Assembly (NCBI GenBank): GCA_964017155.1
Contig: OZ024866.1
Coordinates: 27,602,105 to 27,666,104 of the forward strand
From: Oasisia sp. SBJ-2009
Lineage: Eukaryota > Annelida > Polychaeta > Sabellida > Siboglinidae
Reading direction: 5' to 3'
DNA: 64,000 bases
This document shows, piece by piece, positions 1 through 10,625 of the stretch (position 1 is the first letter of the stretch; every line of letters starts with the position of its first letter). A program made the translations under genes and the position numbers. A model generated the notes under the pieces. The model was not told the origin of the DNA and did not search any database. It was given only the letters and a program-made list of their open reading frames with translations.

Positions 1-637
1 GGTGGTGTTGGAAAACATAACAAAGTTGAGTAAGCTTAGGCTTCTGTAATGCTGTGTATTTCAGTAACAGTAATAAGCTGTCTTGTTGACAGAATAGACA
101 TGCACAAACGTATGCACTCATATACATGACAACTTTCTCACATAAAAGAGATCTGCTATGATTGTGAATTAGCAAAGGTCCATGTGGCATGAATCAAGGA
201 TTGCATCAACTGGTGTCGTGTCTGATGAGCACCACGAGTGACCCACCAGATTTATACATGTAGGCAACTGTTTAAAAGGGCCACGTAGACATATGAACTG
301 AGCAACTTTTGTTCATAGACCTCACCAGTTAGCCATGGGAGCAGCAGATAGTAGCCATATACATGGCCATATAGGCCAACAGCAGAGATGTATATACTCA
401 TGTCGGCCATGTTGTGGTAATACTTGATTACACTTACAGTGGCAATTGAATATGCATGCTTAAAGTTACTAACCCACAATCTGCAGCATACAATCAGTGG
501 ACATTTAAAATATATCAAATCACAGCCTGTATTTTGTAGTTGGAGAATATTGGTGTTGATAACATGCTTGCTGTAGGAAAGAAAACACCCGATTACCAGT
601 TTAGTTGTCGGCCAACAGTGTGTGTTTGTGTTTGCAG
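1..637. other. non-coding flank upstream of cassette 1
   Basis: I see no zinc-finger exon, RNA gene or repeat here. A 148-codon open frame on the minus strand has no recognisable domain and looks like chance. The last 20 bases form the UG-rich tract and CAG acceptor of cassette 1. The shared 5' exons that the array needs are not in this stretch. Confidence 0.6.
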
Positions 638-958
638 ACTGCAGCGTCTCGTAGGTCAGACTCTGTCGTCCAGGTCCAGACCTCTCGTAGTCACACATGT
701 TCCCAGTGTGGTAGGAGCTTTGCGAGGGCGTATGTCCTCCACCAGCACGAGGCGACCCACCGGGGCCTCTACCCCTACCACTGCCAGTACTGTGGCAAGG
801 GTTACCTGTGTACCACCAGCCTTAGGCGCCACCTCTCCACTCACACCGGTGTGCGAGACCACAAGTGCAGGCTGTGCACGCAGGCGTTTAGCTGTGCCTG
901 GGGTCTGAAGAGACATGTCTCTCACTGTCACAAAGACGCTGGCAAGTCAGCTCTGTGA
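638..958 (+). CDS. alternative 3' exon 1: three-C2H2 zinc-finger cassette (class I)
   Basis: Acceptor at 636-637 follows a UG-rich tract; the exon opens in phase 0 (ACT) and stops at TGA 956-958, giving 106 residues. A 20-residue basic/Ser linker precedes three C2H2 fingers (residues about 21-41, 49-69, 77-98) joined by 'HRGLYPYHC' and 'HTGVRDHKC'. By family knowledge this is a sequence-specific DNA-binding module acting in the nucleus. Finger 2 carries a divergent helix (CTTSLRR) compared with the near-invariant helix of its neighbours. There is no upstream ATG context; I infer it is spliced to shared exons outside the window. Confidence 0.86.
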   Translation, partial: TAASRRSDSVVQVQTSRSHTCSQCGRSFARAYVLHQHEATHRGLYPYHCQYCGKGYLCTTSLRRHLSTHTGVRDHKCRLCTQAFSCAWGLKRHVSHCHKDAGKSAL

Positions 959-1039
959 TCCTGTATGTGACTGCCAGGTTTGACAGGTCTGGAATCCGAC
1001 TGAAGAGTAATAGTTTTTATAAATGTTGGTTGATGACGA

Positions 1040-1690
1040 AATCTGTCTGAAGAATAATAGTTTGTATAAATGAGCAATGTTGGTCAATGACGACACTGTT
1101 GGTTTATCTCTTCACATGGATGAAATCTGGCCGAATACTAATAGTTTGTATAAATGAGCAATGTTGGTCAATGACGACACTGTTGGTTTGTCTCTTCACA
1201 TGGATGAAATCTGGCCGAAGACTAATAGTTTGTATAAATGAGCAATGTTGGTCAATGACGACACTGTTGGTTTGTCTCTTCACATGGATGAAATCTGGCC
1301 GAAGAATAATAGTTTGTATAAATGATCAATGTTGGTCAATGACGACACTGTTGGTTTGTCTCTTCACATGGATGAAATCTGGCCGAAGAATAATAGTTTG
1401 TATAAATGAGCAATGTTGGTCAATGACGACACTGTTGGTTTGTCTCTTCACATGGATGAAATCTGGCCGGAAAATAATAGTTTGTATAAATGAGCAATGT
1501 TGGTCAATGACGACACTGTTGGTTTGTCTCTTCACATGGATGAAATCTGGCCGAAGAATAATAGTTTGTATAAATGAGCAATGTTGGTCAATGACGACAC
1601 TGTTGGTTTGTCTCTTCACATGGATGAAATCTGGCCGAAGACTAATAGTTTGTATAAATGAGCAATGTTGGTCAATGACGACACTTTGTT
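1040..1690. repeat. 84-bp tandem repeat, about 7.5 copies
   Basis: Unit of 84 bp with the landmark 'ATGACGACACTGTTGG' recurring every 84 bases (1087, 1171 and so on). Because 84 is a multiple of three, the array is open in frame and mimics a 28-residue protein repeat. A degenerate first unit begins just after the stop of cassette 1, so it probably expanded within that cassette's 3' UTR or the following intron. Confidence 0.92.
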
Positions 1691-2039
1691 GGATGGTGTC
1701 TTCACTAATGACTAATGAGAGGTTTTGTACAACTGTGGGAACTGATGAAACGTTTCAGAGTTTGCCGTCAAACACATGGTGACTGTGATACTGTAATCTT
1801 TGCACATGTTGAGTTTGTTGCTGTCTTTGTGTGCGAATGTTGCCTTTGTAATGATGAACAGCAGCAAAAGAACGATGCCATATTTTCTGTTGTTAAGAAC
1901 CGATTAAAAATTGTGTGTATTATCTTTCAACGTGTACCGTAGTTACAGTTGGATTGAAGTTAGTCTTTACTTTGATGTCGGGGCGTTGTAAGCGCTGTGG
2001 TTGCCCGCTGTCAAACCGAATGTGTGTTTGTCTTTGCAG

Positions 2040-2330
2040 AGCAGAGTACCTCGTATGTCAGACTCTGTGTCAGCAGCTCATAAACACAGGTGTTCGCAGT
2101 GTCCTAGGACCTATTCGAGTGCGCACGGTCTGCGCATGCACGAGGACATACATAGGGGGCGCTATCCGTACTGGTGCAAGATTTGCGGCAAAGGTTTCCC
2201 CGCGACGTCAAACCTGCGCGGTCACATGGCCAGCCACACCGGGGTCGCAGAGTTCAAGTGTGACGTGTGTGGGCGGCAGTACCGCTACCAGTGCGACTAC
2301 AAGCGCCATATGAAGCAGCATTCATTGTGA
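2040..2330 (+). CDS. alternative 3' exon 2: three-C2H2 zinc-finger cassette (class I)
   Basis: Acceptor 'TGTCTTTGCAG' ends at 2039; the frame is phase 0 (AGC AGA GTA) and ends at TGA 2328-2330, 96 residues. Seventeen linker residues lead to fingers at about 18-38, 46-66 and 74-94. Linkers are 'HRGRYPYWC' and 'HTGVAEFKC'. Finger 2 has the typical helix 'FPATSNLRGH'; finger 3 has an unusual 'YRYQCDYKRH' with an extra cysteine in the helix. The inferred role is DNA recognition as one interchangeable end of the parent factor. Confidence 0.86.
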   Translation, partial: SRVPRMSDSVSAAHKHRCSQCPRTYSSAHGLRMHEDIHRGRYPYWCKICGKGFPATSNLRGHMASHTGVAEFKCDVCGRQYRYQCDYKRHMKQHSL

Positions 2331-3242
2331 CCTTGCTGGGCAAGGTTGACGGTGTCTGGATGAGAATTAACGTTACACAGCTGTTGAAATAGCGAACATT
2401 TAAATGCGAGAATTTACCTTGTTACATTGTGATAGATTCGAACGTCCCATTTTGGTTGTCATGGTTACGTAGGCTATGTTATGGTTATTGTGAGACTGGT
2501 GATATTGTTTGTGTTGAGTTAGTTATATTAATCCTTGCTGAGTTCACTGTTCAGCTGTACCCTGATTATTATTGCTCACTTCAGAACTGTTCTGTTTCAC
2601 TTTCAGTTTCCAATTAAGGTAGTGTGTTAGTGTAAACGAACACTGTCAGTCAGTGTTTGACACAGGTATTGTAGTGAGGATGTATTACCTGACGGGTGCA
2701 CTGTAAGGGCTACTGCCTCTAACATTCAGTATGCATACGTAAATTAGCCAAATGGCAATGATTGCTAAACATTTATTGTTGAGGTTTATACTTATGGACA
2801 TTGCTTTAAAAATAAACTCATTGGGAACATAAGCGTGATGTTTTATGGCATACGAGCCCTGGATGTTCAATATATTTAGACCACAGAAACAAAACTTGCA
2901 GTAAATGAAGAATGATAAAGTCGTCATAATTTCCAGAGATACACTAGACTAGATAGACTAGATTTACAGCATACGTTAAAAGGAATTATAGTTTTTCTTT
3001 CAAGTAAAGGGCACTGCCTAAAGGACACTGGACTTAGGTATAATATCTACCCATAAAGACAAGTGAAATATTTGCAGTAATCTATGTATGCAATAACTAC
3101 CCAGTGGTATGTATAATTATTATTACATATTTCACTTACCTTTTGCTTGGACGCAGTAAAGTATTATTGACCAACTTGTAATGCTGACAGTGAGAATGGG
3201 CAAGCAAACTGACTCTTAAGGTGTACCCATTTTGTCTTACAG
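2331..3242. other. inter-cassette intron / 3' UTR of cassette 2
   Basis: AT-rich sequence with an AATAAA at 2811-2816 that could end cassette 2 transcripts. I see no further exon or repeat. Confidence 0.5.
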
Positions 3243-3551
3243 GCTTTGCTTGAGACAGCTGTGTCTGAGGTACGACAGCCGACTAAACGTAAGAAGTGTC
3301 ACAAATGTGACAAGTCATTTAGCACGAGTAGTGGTTTGCGATCTCACGAAGACCAGCATCGCGGCGAGTATCGCTACCACTGCCAGTACTGCATGCTGGG
3401 ATTCCCGTCAACTACAAACCTCAGGCGACATCTCACTAAGCACACGGGCATGCGGGAGTTTGTGTGTGGGACTTGTTCAAAGGCGTTCAGCTCGCTTGGA
3501 GACTTGAAGCGCCACAGCAAGTCATTCAGTTGCCAGTACCACAACTGTTGA
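3243..3551 (+). CDS. alternative 3' exon 3: zinc-finger cassette with irregular third finger (class I)
   Basis: Acceptor 'TTTTGTCTTACAG' ends at 3242; phase 0 (GCT TTG CTT), stop TGA 3549-3551, 102 residues. Fingers start at residues 19, 47 and 75. Finger 2 helix is 'FPSTTNLRRH', with Arg at helix position 6 instead of the usual Gly. Finger 3 reads CGTC...HSKSFSC, so its fourth zinc ligand is displaced (a Cys five residues after the His, or a later His). That finger may fold weakly or as C2HC. An AATAAA follows within 70 bases. Confidence 0.85.
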   Translation, partial: ALLETAVSEVRQPTKRKKCHKCDKSFSTSSGLRSHEDQHRGEYRYHCQYCMLGFPSTTNLRRHLTKHTGMREFVCGTCSKAFSSLGDLKRHSKSFSCQYHNC

Positions 3552-3615
3552 GACGTTGGCAGTGCTAAGTTTGTGTTGCTGATGAAGTTACATTGGCAAA
3601 TCTTAGAAATATTCT

Positions 3616-3621
3616 AATAAA
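3616..3621 (+). promoter_or_regulatory. polyadenylation signal AATAAA for cassette 3
   Basis: Canonical hexamer 65 bases after the stop of cassette 3, followed by a GT-rich stretch (about 3645-3660) of the kind found downstream of cleavage sites. Confidence 0.7.
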
Positions 3622-3659
3622 GGAGATCTGTGTTTACTCCTGATTTTGTTTTGTGTCTG

Positions 3660-4260
3660 CAGTTGCAAACTACTTGTATGTGAGAAACATAGGGCTTTAT
3701 CATACTATAGCATCATGCCCCAGCATCATGTCATAGCAGGAAGTACATGTACTGGCAGCATGTCATCTTCCAGTCAAAGACCAACAATATGTAAAGTTAT
3801 TAGACATTATTGAATACATTTTGCCACCTTAAGTGCTTAAAAACAGCATGCAATAATATTGACAGTTACAAGTTGTGTTTATGTTTCAACATACAAAAAA
3901 ATTAGCTTTGGTCATAGAAAACTAATACTCAAATACTTTCCACAAAGAGTTAAACTAAATTATAAAAGAACTTCCATCACCAGTAATTTCAGTGTGGCTG
4001 AATATTTCCCAGAGAAGTCCAGAGGATGTTTGATTGAACAGGTCTGCCTGAAAAATTAACCGTATAGTTCTTTAGAAATTGCGCAACTCTAAGTGCTGTA
4101 TATATAACATTTTACCAATGCTTATTAACAATCATGATGACAATTGTACCCATGTATTGTCGTTATCATGTGGGTGGATCAGTTCTCAGCCTAGATAACA
4201 CTAACTGGCACTGGCGATGGCCAAAGTGGAATTAACCCTGGTGCGTATTTGTGTATTTCC
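3660..4260. other. inter-cassette spacer
   Basis: AT-rich, no exon or tandem repeat seen. One 66-codon plus-strand open frame lacks any recognisable motif. Confidence 0.5.
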
Positions 4261-4262
4261 AG

Positions 4263-4589
4263 ACGGGCCACACTGCGTTTATAGAGCGTTGTGCCACAGC
4301 GCCTAGCCAGACACCACACGCGGGCAGGACAAAGAGGTCCTTGTCTTGTCGACATTGCAGTCGCGCGTTTGCGAGTTCTTGGGGTCTGAAGGTACACGAG
4401 GACATGCACCAGGGCGTGTACCCCTACCAGTGTCAGTACTGCAGCAAGGGGTTCTCCAGTCAGACGAACCTACGCGGCCATCTCGTGAGACACACCGGTG
4501 TGCGCGAGTTCAAGTGTTGCCACTGTGGTGCGGAGTACACGTACGCACGCATGCTGCGCAAACACATGAGACTCACTCACAACTGCTAG
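4263..4589 (+). CDS. alternative 3' exon 4: three-C2H2 zinc-finger cassette (class I)
   Basis: Acceptor 'GTGTATTTCCAG' ends at 4262; phase 0 (ACG GGC CAC), stop TAG 4587-4589, 108 residues. A 28-residue linker precedes fingers at about 29-49, 57-77 and 85-106. Finger 1 helix 'FASSWGLKVH', finger 2 'FSSQTNLRGH', finger 3 'YTYARMLRKH'. The 'HQGVYPYQC' and 'HTGVREFKC' linkers match the class I signature. No in-exon ATG precedes the fingers. Confidence 0.87.
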   Translation, partial: TGHTAFIERCATAPSQTPHAGRTKRSLSCRHCSRAFASSWGLKVHEDMHQGVYPYQCQYCSKGFSSQTNLRGHLVRHTGVREFKCCHCGAEYTYARMLRKHMRLTHNC

Positions 4590-4671
4590 GAAGGCAGTTT
4601 CTGACTAACAGTGGCCGCTGGACATGTTCTAGTTCATTCGTTCTGTTGAGTGTTTTCGTATGGAGGGTTAT

Positions 4672-5048
4672 GGGGTCATCCATAATTATCATCGTTTTCA
4701 CAAGCGTACAAACCGTACGCTGGGGGGGAGGGTGTATGACTTGAACGTACGCTTTTTTTAATGTTGAAAAATAATGACAAAAACGATGTGCCCACTTATC
4801 GCTCGCTCGCTCATCCTCACACAAGGGAGAGTTAAAGACCGCCAAAACGACAAGAAAATAGTGCTCGAATGATTTGCTTGTATGCTAGTGATTCATCAGA
4901 ATGACGCATTATTGCGAAACATGGCAACTGTGAAACACTGTTATCATTTTCACCATTTACATTTGTACACTTTCAAGGGGGAGGGGGGGGTCAGAAAAAG
5001 TGTACCGTTTGTACGCTTGTGAAAATGATGATAATTATGGATGACCCC
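4672..5048. mobile_element. inverted-repeat (MITE-like) element
   Basis: The left arm from 4672 (GGGGTCATCCATAATTATC...) is repeated in reverse complement at the right end finishing at 5048 (...ATTATGGATGACCCC). The arms match over about 42 bases with two visible mismatches and continue into G-rich tracts. No coding capacity. Target duplication is unclear (possibly TTA). Likely a non-autonomous DNA transposon. Confidence 0.75.
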
Positions 5049-6399
5049 TTAATTAAAGCATGTTTCTGACAGCAGTTTGCTGTATCGGTGTAATGATTTG
5101 TAGATATTCGTAATATTCCTTTAGATAAAACATTTTTTGACGTCTCAATGCTAGCGGTGAAAGTTTGTGAACTAGTTAGTTACTGATTGAATGAACTTGC
5201 GGAGTGGAAGATAAGATAGAGATACCATGTCTCACACACATACATGTATAAACACATCTACTGAGAGAGGTCTGACTAGAGATTGTGTTCCTACTTTAAA
5301 GAAGTACACATGAGAAATAATGAACACTAGTAAAAAATATATAATCACGTTTGCAGTCCAACAAGATAGGGCCTAATTTTTATCTGATAAACATGCTATT
5401 TTGGTATGTGCCATTCAGGCACATGCTGCAGAAGAATGCCATTTCAGGATATGATATATCATTTGTGCAAAGGCACATGCTAAGGGAATCCCTGATGACA
5501 CATCTAGGAAAAACAGTGTAGGTGTATAACTTGTGGGCTGGTGATGGAGACAAGCATGACTGGACAACATGATCATTGTGACTGCTCCTGTAAGAGTTCC
5601 AAGGTGTCACACATGACAATTTATGTCAAGCTCATTCTGGGACACAGTTACCAAGAAATCAAAATATTAAATTTTTATGTTCTTAATTGTAATGTTGTTA
5701 ACTTGTTATGAGGATGATCTCATCATTGCATATTTGACTTATTGCAATAAGGTGAATCATACTTCATTGAGATTCTAGTCCATGACTACTAAAAATACAC
5801 ATTAACGTCGTAAATGGATATGCCAATCACATGGTTACATAATACATGAGGTGACTACGCCCTTTTCTTACGTGGCTATACATATAGTATAAATTTATTT
5901 TATATGTTATCAGAATGATTCATTAAGGCTTGTTCCTTTTTACGTTAGTTACACCAAACTGTTGATAGCTAATCACTCAACAGACACACAGCCAATCTGC
6001 TCTTTGTAGAGCGGAATAAATATCCTTGAATTATAGCAACATTGTCTACATTGATAATGACATGATATTATTTGATAACCATTGTGATGATATTTATGAT
6101 GACGCTACTGTTTAGTTACGAGGCAAGTGTTTCAGTTTCGGATATGGTAATGTTTTAGTAATGGAGATGATAGTTATGTCATTAGTGATGTTTCAGTTTA
6201 AATCGTGTTGGTATTTTTGGTATGACAAGGCTGGCTTTTCAGTTTTGTTGCAGTTGGTTCTGTTCTAGTGAGAGAGGGTTGTGTGCTCATGGGATATTTC
6301 TGAGGGGTGGTTTAGTGCATATGGGGTAATACTGCGCCAGGTAAGAGTTGTCTAGTGGTCACTCGGTCACTTTGTGCCCATGGGGTACCAGCAAGGGGT
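5049..6399. other. spacer between MITE and 38-bp minisatellite
   Basis: AT-rich non-coding sequence. From about 6290 degenerate GGTGG/CATGGGG units appear and grade into the minisatellite. No gene seen. Confidence 0.5.
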
Positions 6400-7712
6400 T
6401 GTTTTGTGCTCATGGGGTGGTATCTAGTTCATGAGGTGGAGTGGTACTGGGCCGGAGAGGGTGGTCTAGTGTTCATGGGGTGGTAGTGGCCAGTGAGGGT
6501 GGTCTAGTGTTCATGGGGTGGTAGTGGCCAGTGAGGGTGGTCTAGTGTTCATGGGGTGGTAGTGGCCAGTGAGGGTGGTCTAGTGTTCATGGGGTGGTAG
6601 TGGCCAGTGAGGGTGGTCTGGTGTTCATGGGGTGGCAGTGGCCAGTGAGGGTGGTCTAGTGGTCATGGGGTGGTATTGGCCAGTGAGGGTGGTCTAGTGG
6701 TCATGGGGTGGCAGTGGCCAGTGAGGGTGGTCTAGTGTTCATGGGGTCGTAGTGGCCAGTGAGGGTGGTCTAGTGGTCATGGGGTGGTAGTGGCCAGTGA
6801 GGGTGGTCTAGTGGTCATGGGGTGGTAGTGGCCAGTGAGGGTGGTCTAGTGGTCATGGGGTGGCAGTGGCCAGTGAGGGTGGTCTAGTGGTCATGGGGTG
6901 GTATTGGCCAGTGAGGGTGGTCTAGTGTACATGTGGTGGCAGTGGCCAGTGAGGGTGGTCTAGTGTACATGGGGTGGCAGTGGCCAGTGAGGGTGGTCTA
7001 GTGTTCATGGGGTGGTAGTGGCCAGTGAGGGTGGTCTGGTGTTCATGGGGTGGTAGTGGCCAGTGAGGGTGGTCTAGTGTTCATGGGGTGGTAGTGGCCA
7101 GTGAGGGTGGTCTGGTGTTCATGGGGTGGCAGTGGCCAGTGAGGGTGGTCTAGTGGTCATGGGGTGGTAGTGGCCAGTGAGGGTGGTCTAGTGGTCATGG
7201 GGTGGCAGTGGCCAGTGAGGGTGGTCTAGTGTTCATGGGGTCGTAGTGGCCAGTGAGGGTGGTCTAGTGGTCATGGGGTGGTAGTGGCCAGTGAGGGTGG
7301 TCTAGTGGTCATGGGGTGGTAGTGGCCAGTGAGGGTGGTCTAGTGGTCATGGGGTGGCAGTGGCCAGTGAGGGTGGTCTAGTGGTCATGGGGTGGTAGTG
7401 GCCAGTGAGGGTGGTCTAGTGGTCATGGGGTGGTATTGGCCAGTGAGGGTGGTCTAGTGTACATGTGGTGGCAGTGGCCAGTGAGGGTGGTCTAGTGTAC
7501 ATGGGGTGGCAGTGGCCAGTGAGGGTGGTCTAGTGTTCATGGGGTGGTAGTGGCCAGTGAGGGTGGTCTGGTGTTCATGGGGTGGTAGTGGCCAGTGAGG
7601 GTGGTCTGGTGTTCATGGGGTGGTAGTGGCCAGTGAGGGTGGTCTAGTGTTCATGGGGTGGTAGTGGCCAGTGAGGGTGGTCTAGTGTACATGGGGTGGC
7701 AGTGAGGGGTTG
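6400..7712. repeat. 38-bp G-rich minisatellite, about 33 copies, ending 42 bp before exon 5
   Basis: Unit of 38 bp containing GTGGCCAGTGAGGGTGGTCT and CATGGGG, with variants (TAGTGTTC, TAGTGGTC, TAGTGTAC) in a higher-order order: blocks near 6660-6960 recur near 7140-7500. The plus strand is G-rich with repeated G3-G4 runs. The array lies entirely in the intron just upstream of the cassette 5 acceptor. Confidence 0.95.
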
Positions 7713-7754
7713 TGATGCGTGAGGTTTAACACTGGATCTTTGGTCTGTTTCTAG

Positions 7755-8030
7755 ACTGCCACTGCCAGGGCACAGAAGCCATTGCTAAAATGCAGCCTTT
7801 GCACTAAAACATTCAGCACTGTGCGCGGCCTTCAGCTCCATGAGGACGTGCACAAGGGGCACTACCCCTACCGGTGCCCCCAGTGCGGGAAGGGGTTCTT
7901 GGGGGTGATGCACCTGAGTGGCCACATCGCCAAGCACACGGGCGCGCGAGACTTTCGCTGTGATATTTGTGGCGTGGCCTATCGATACGCGAGCAGCCTA
8001 AAAAAACATGTCAGCACCATCCACCAGTAG
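7755..8030 (+). CDS. alternative 3' exon 5: short three-C2H2 zinc-finger cassette (class I)
   Basis: Acceptor 'CTGTTTCTAG' ends at 7754; the codon before the exon would be TAG, so translation can only enter by splicing. Phase 0 (ACT GCC ACT), stop TAG 8028-8030, 91 residues, the shortest class I cassette. Only 12 linker residues; fingers at about 13-33, 41-61 and 69-90. Finger 2 helix is 'FLGVMHLSGH', unlike the NNLKGH/TNLRGH consensus, which suggests a changed DNA contact at helix position 3 (His for Asn). Confidence 0.87.
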   Translation, partial: TATARAQKPLLKCSLCTKTFSTVRGLQLHEDVHKGHYPYRCPQCGKGFLGVMHLSGHIAKHTGARDFRCDICGVAYRYASSLKKHVSTIHQ

Positions 8031-9365
8031 GGACTAGCACCATCTGCCACGGACAGAGGTAAATGTGCCTATGTGATGGTATCAGGAATTCTGGACATTG
8101 TAGAATTTTGAAAATAAGTTTATTGGTAGATGTGAAGTTAATTGTGAGCATGCTCATGAGGTGACAAGCTTTTTCATGGTGGTTTGGGGACATTGTGTAG
8201 TGTAATATATGCAATAATTGCTGCCAACAATGGCATCCATTGTCTGGTTGGTTACAGACAGCGGTTTTGCACACTTAATTTGTGCCAGGAAAAAGGTAGT
8301 CTTTGATGTTTTGAATAGTGCTAATACGCATAGGAGAACTGTGCATTCTGTTAGATGCATCCTGGTGTAATTGAGTATGTATATTACTTGGACCCAACAA
8401 ATTATTGTGATATCGTATATAGCACCCATAGGGAGCAGCAAGCAACAGTCATCACAATTGGTAGATGCAACACTGTGTCATCTTATGAGATAACAATATT
8501 AATATATAATGTACAGAGACGGCAAACAGACCATGATGTCATTTGCTTTTGCAGAAGCAGCAATCAACATGCATTGAGGGTCAATATGTGTGTGCTCAGT
8601 GTGCTAACTTAGAAGGTTTCGTACCGAACATGCATTTGTGACAGTTTTGATTTTATTGGTGGGTAGAAATCTGGTGTTGTGACTGAACAAAGGGGCTGCT
8701 GATTGTTCCTGCCTGATTCATCACCTACACTGACGCGTATGATCAATCACGACATTCACATGACATTTGCAAGATGCCCAGTCACTTTCCAGTTTTGAAG
8801 GTGCTGATGTGTTTCAAATTATTAAAGAACTGCAGCAGACAACTTGTATAAACTTGCAACTTGCAACGTGCATAAACTAGTCACTTGTCTATTCTATTAT
8901 GGCTGAGACACGAAGAACAGAGTTGTCCAAGCACAATATATCGTAGTGTGGGTGTGTCCAGAGAGTGCACTGAAGTCATGGGTGTGAGTAGAACACACAC
9001 AAATATACAAACATCATACCAGATCCAACAGCTTAGCCATTGGCAGAACAGAGAATGTAGTATTAGAGGAAACATGTTGGACACTCAGAAAGTTGCAGCA
9101 AATACTAAGAGCTTATGAAGAAGTACAGGGGAGAAATAAGACAAGAGGAAAACGAAAGAAAGTAAGAAAGGAAATAAGAGACCAGGCAAGAAAACAGCAG
9201 ACAAAGTTGACGTCAGAAGAAAAGACAGTTGGAGACAAGAAGGAAGGAATGCTGGAGGGCAGACCTGATCCATCTGCGTCAAGAGCAGTTCTGTCAGGGA
9301 TTCACGGTCATCAGCTCTCTCCAGAGCTGGATGTTGACTGCTGGCGTAAGTCCACATTAGCATTT
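8031..9365. other. spacer with one possible relic exon
   Basis: Mostly featureless AT-rich DNA. At 8555-8641 a good acceptor is followed by a 28-codon phase 0 frame with a CxxC pair (see findings). An A-rich stretch at 9110-9250 is open on both strands but shows no domain. Confidence 0.45.
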
Positions 9366-9369
9366 TCCA

Positions 9370-9775
9370 TAGGCGACCATTATAACGTTTCCTTCATTTC
9401 CTATTAATCTTGATCAGCTCTCTTATTGACAATTTCACAGCATATTTACCCTCCATAGACAGAGGTTCAGTGAAAAAATTGTGAACTTTTAATACCTCAG
9501 GCTCCCACAAAGTTCATTCAAACCTTACACCCCTCCATTTCTGCTTGAGCCACCCACGGATTGCCCCTGATTACATCACCAAGCAAAATGACAAATGTAT
9601 TAATACGCAGAAATGCACCGAATGACACCTGTCGTAAGCTCTGATGTCACGCTGCACAAAAACGTCATTTATAATCACCCCACACTACATATGTGCTCAC
9701 AGAAATTCAGACAACGTGCATAATGCTGCTTTTATAAGGTACTCTGCGGTCAGGGAATGGCGGACGTGCACCTTT
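9370..9775. repeat. dispersed repeat, copy 1 (second copy at 41015-41420)
   Basis: Shares with 41015-41420 the ordered landmarks CATTATAACGTTTCCTTCAT, CACAGCATATTTA/CACATTTAACC, AATACGCAGAAA, CTCTGATG(T/C)CACGCTGCAC and CACACTACATATGTGCTCAC. Diverged copies of an unidentified interspersed element; no coding frame survives. Confidence 0.7.
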
Positions 9776-10329
9776 TGGTGGTCTTACGCCTGCTGCAAAC
9801 ACCAACACGATAATTATACGGCAACAATTATCCTGAATTAACCAGTATGTCTTGATAGTTTCATGCTACATATAAGTTGTCTCTTTTGTTTTAATTTTGC
9901 TGGTCTACATTTTATATTATTATCTCAGTCGCGTTATAATGGCCTCCCTACTAATCATCAGCACAACTTTTTGTAGATAAATAAGTGTGAATGACATTGA
10001 AACTATGGTGTCATGTTACACGCTTAGTGCATTTTAATTTGTTTGTCGGCCGCAGATTATTAAGGTATCAAACCAAATGTAACTTGATGATGAGACAATG
10101 TTAGTAAGCCAATGTGCATGTGGCCTAAGAACCTGCTACCTCTTGTTAATTCAATGACACATGTTTTTTTCACATGACGGAAAAAAATTAATGTCAAGTT
10201 TATTTTTTCACGAGGATATCACACGTTGATCTGCCAACTCGTGAACCAACAACATAGTACAGTGTGATGTAAAATTTAATTGCCGTACCGGTAGTGTCTC
10301 TGCCTTCAACACAAGTTGGTGTTAAACGT
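9776..10329. other. spacer
   Basis: AT-rich, no exon seen. The end (about 10280-10325) contains a weak tRNA-like B-box 'GTGGGTTGGATCC', so a SINE head directly upstream of the next repeat is possible but unproven. Confidence 0.4.
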
Positions 10330-10625
10330 GGGTTGGATCCAGGGCTTTATGCAGGATAAAATTATTGCCAGTTACGTTTTGATGGACACATGGATGTTAA
10401 CTGTTAAGCTAGTTTACACATTTTCAAATTGTGCCTGATGACCTGAAATGGGCTACAAACACATATCACACCATTTACACTCACTTTCAAGGCATAACTA
10501 AAAATAGCTATGGTTTTGGAAGACTTTTTTGCTCCTTCATTTTTTTACCCGTCCACCATATTTTTACCTGTCCACATTTGTTTTTACCCGTCCAAATGAC
10601 GGGTGGACGGGTCTCTACATAAAGC
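10330..10625. repeat. dispersed repeat, copy 1 (second copy at 23190-23490)
   Basis: Starts 'GGCTTTATGCA' and ends with repeated 'ACCCGTCCA' units and 'GGGTCTC...CATAAAGCTATG'. The copy at 23190-23490 has the same order of motifs, including CACATGGATGTTAACTGTTA and CCATTTACACTCACT. Probably a short interspersed element. Confidence 0.75.

Noticed and set aside
252..698. 148-codon minus-strand frame at the left edge
   Set aside because: No domain, no splice-site support and it overlaps the cassette 1 exon on the opposite strand.
1087..1782. 231-codon plus-strand frame made of 28-residue repeats
   Set aside because: It follows from the 84-bp tandem period; no acceptor in phase 0 leads into it and no domain is recognisable. 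Kept only as a low-interest finding.
9085..9407. Lys/Arg-rich open frame with coiled-coil-like composition
   Set aside because: Purine-rich sequence leaves both strands open; there is no acceptor, motif or repeat of a cassette signature.
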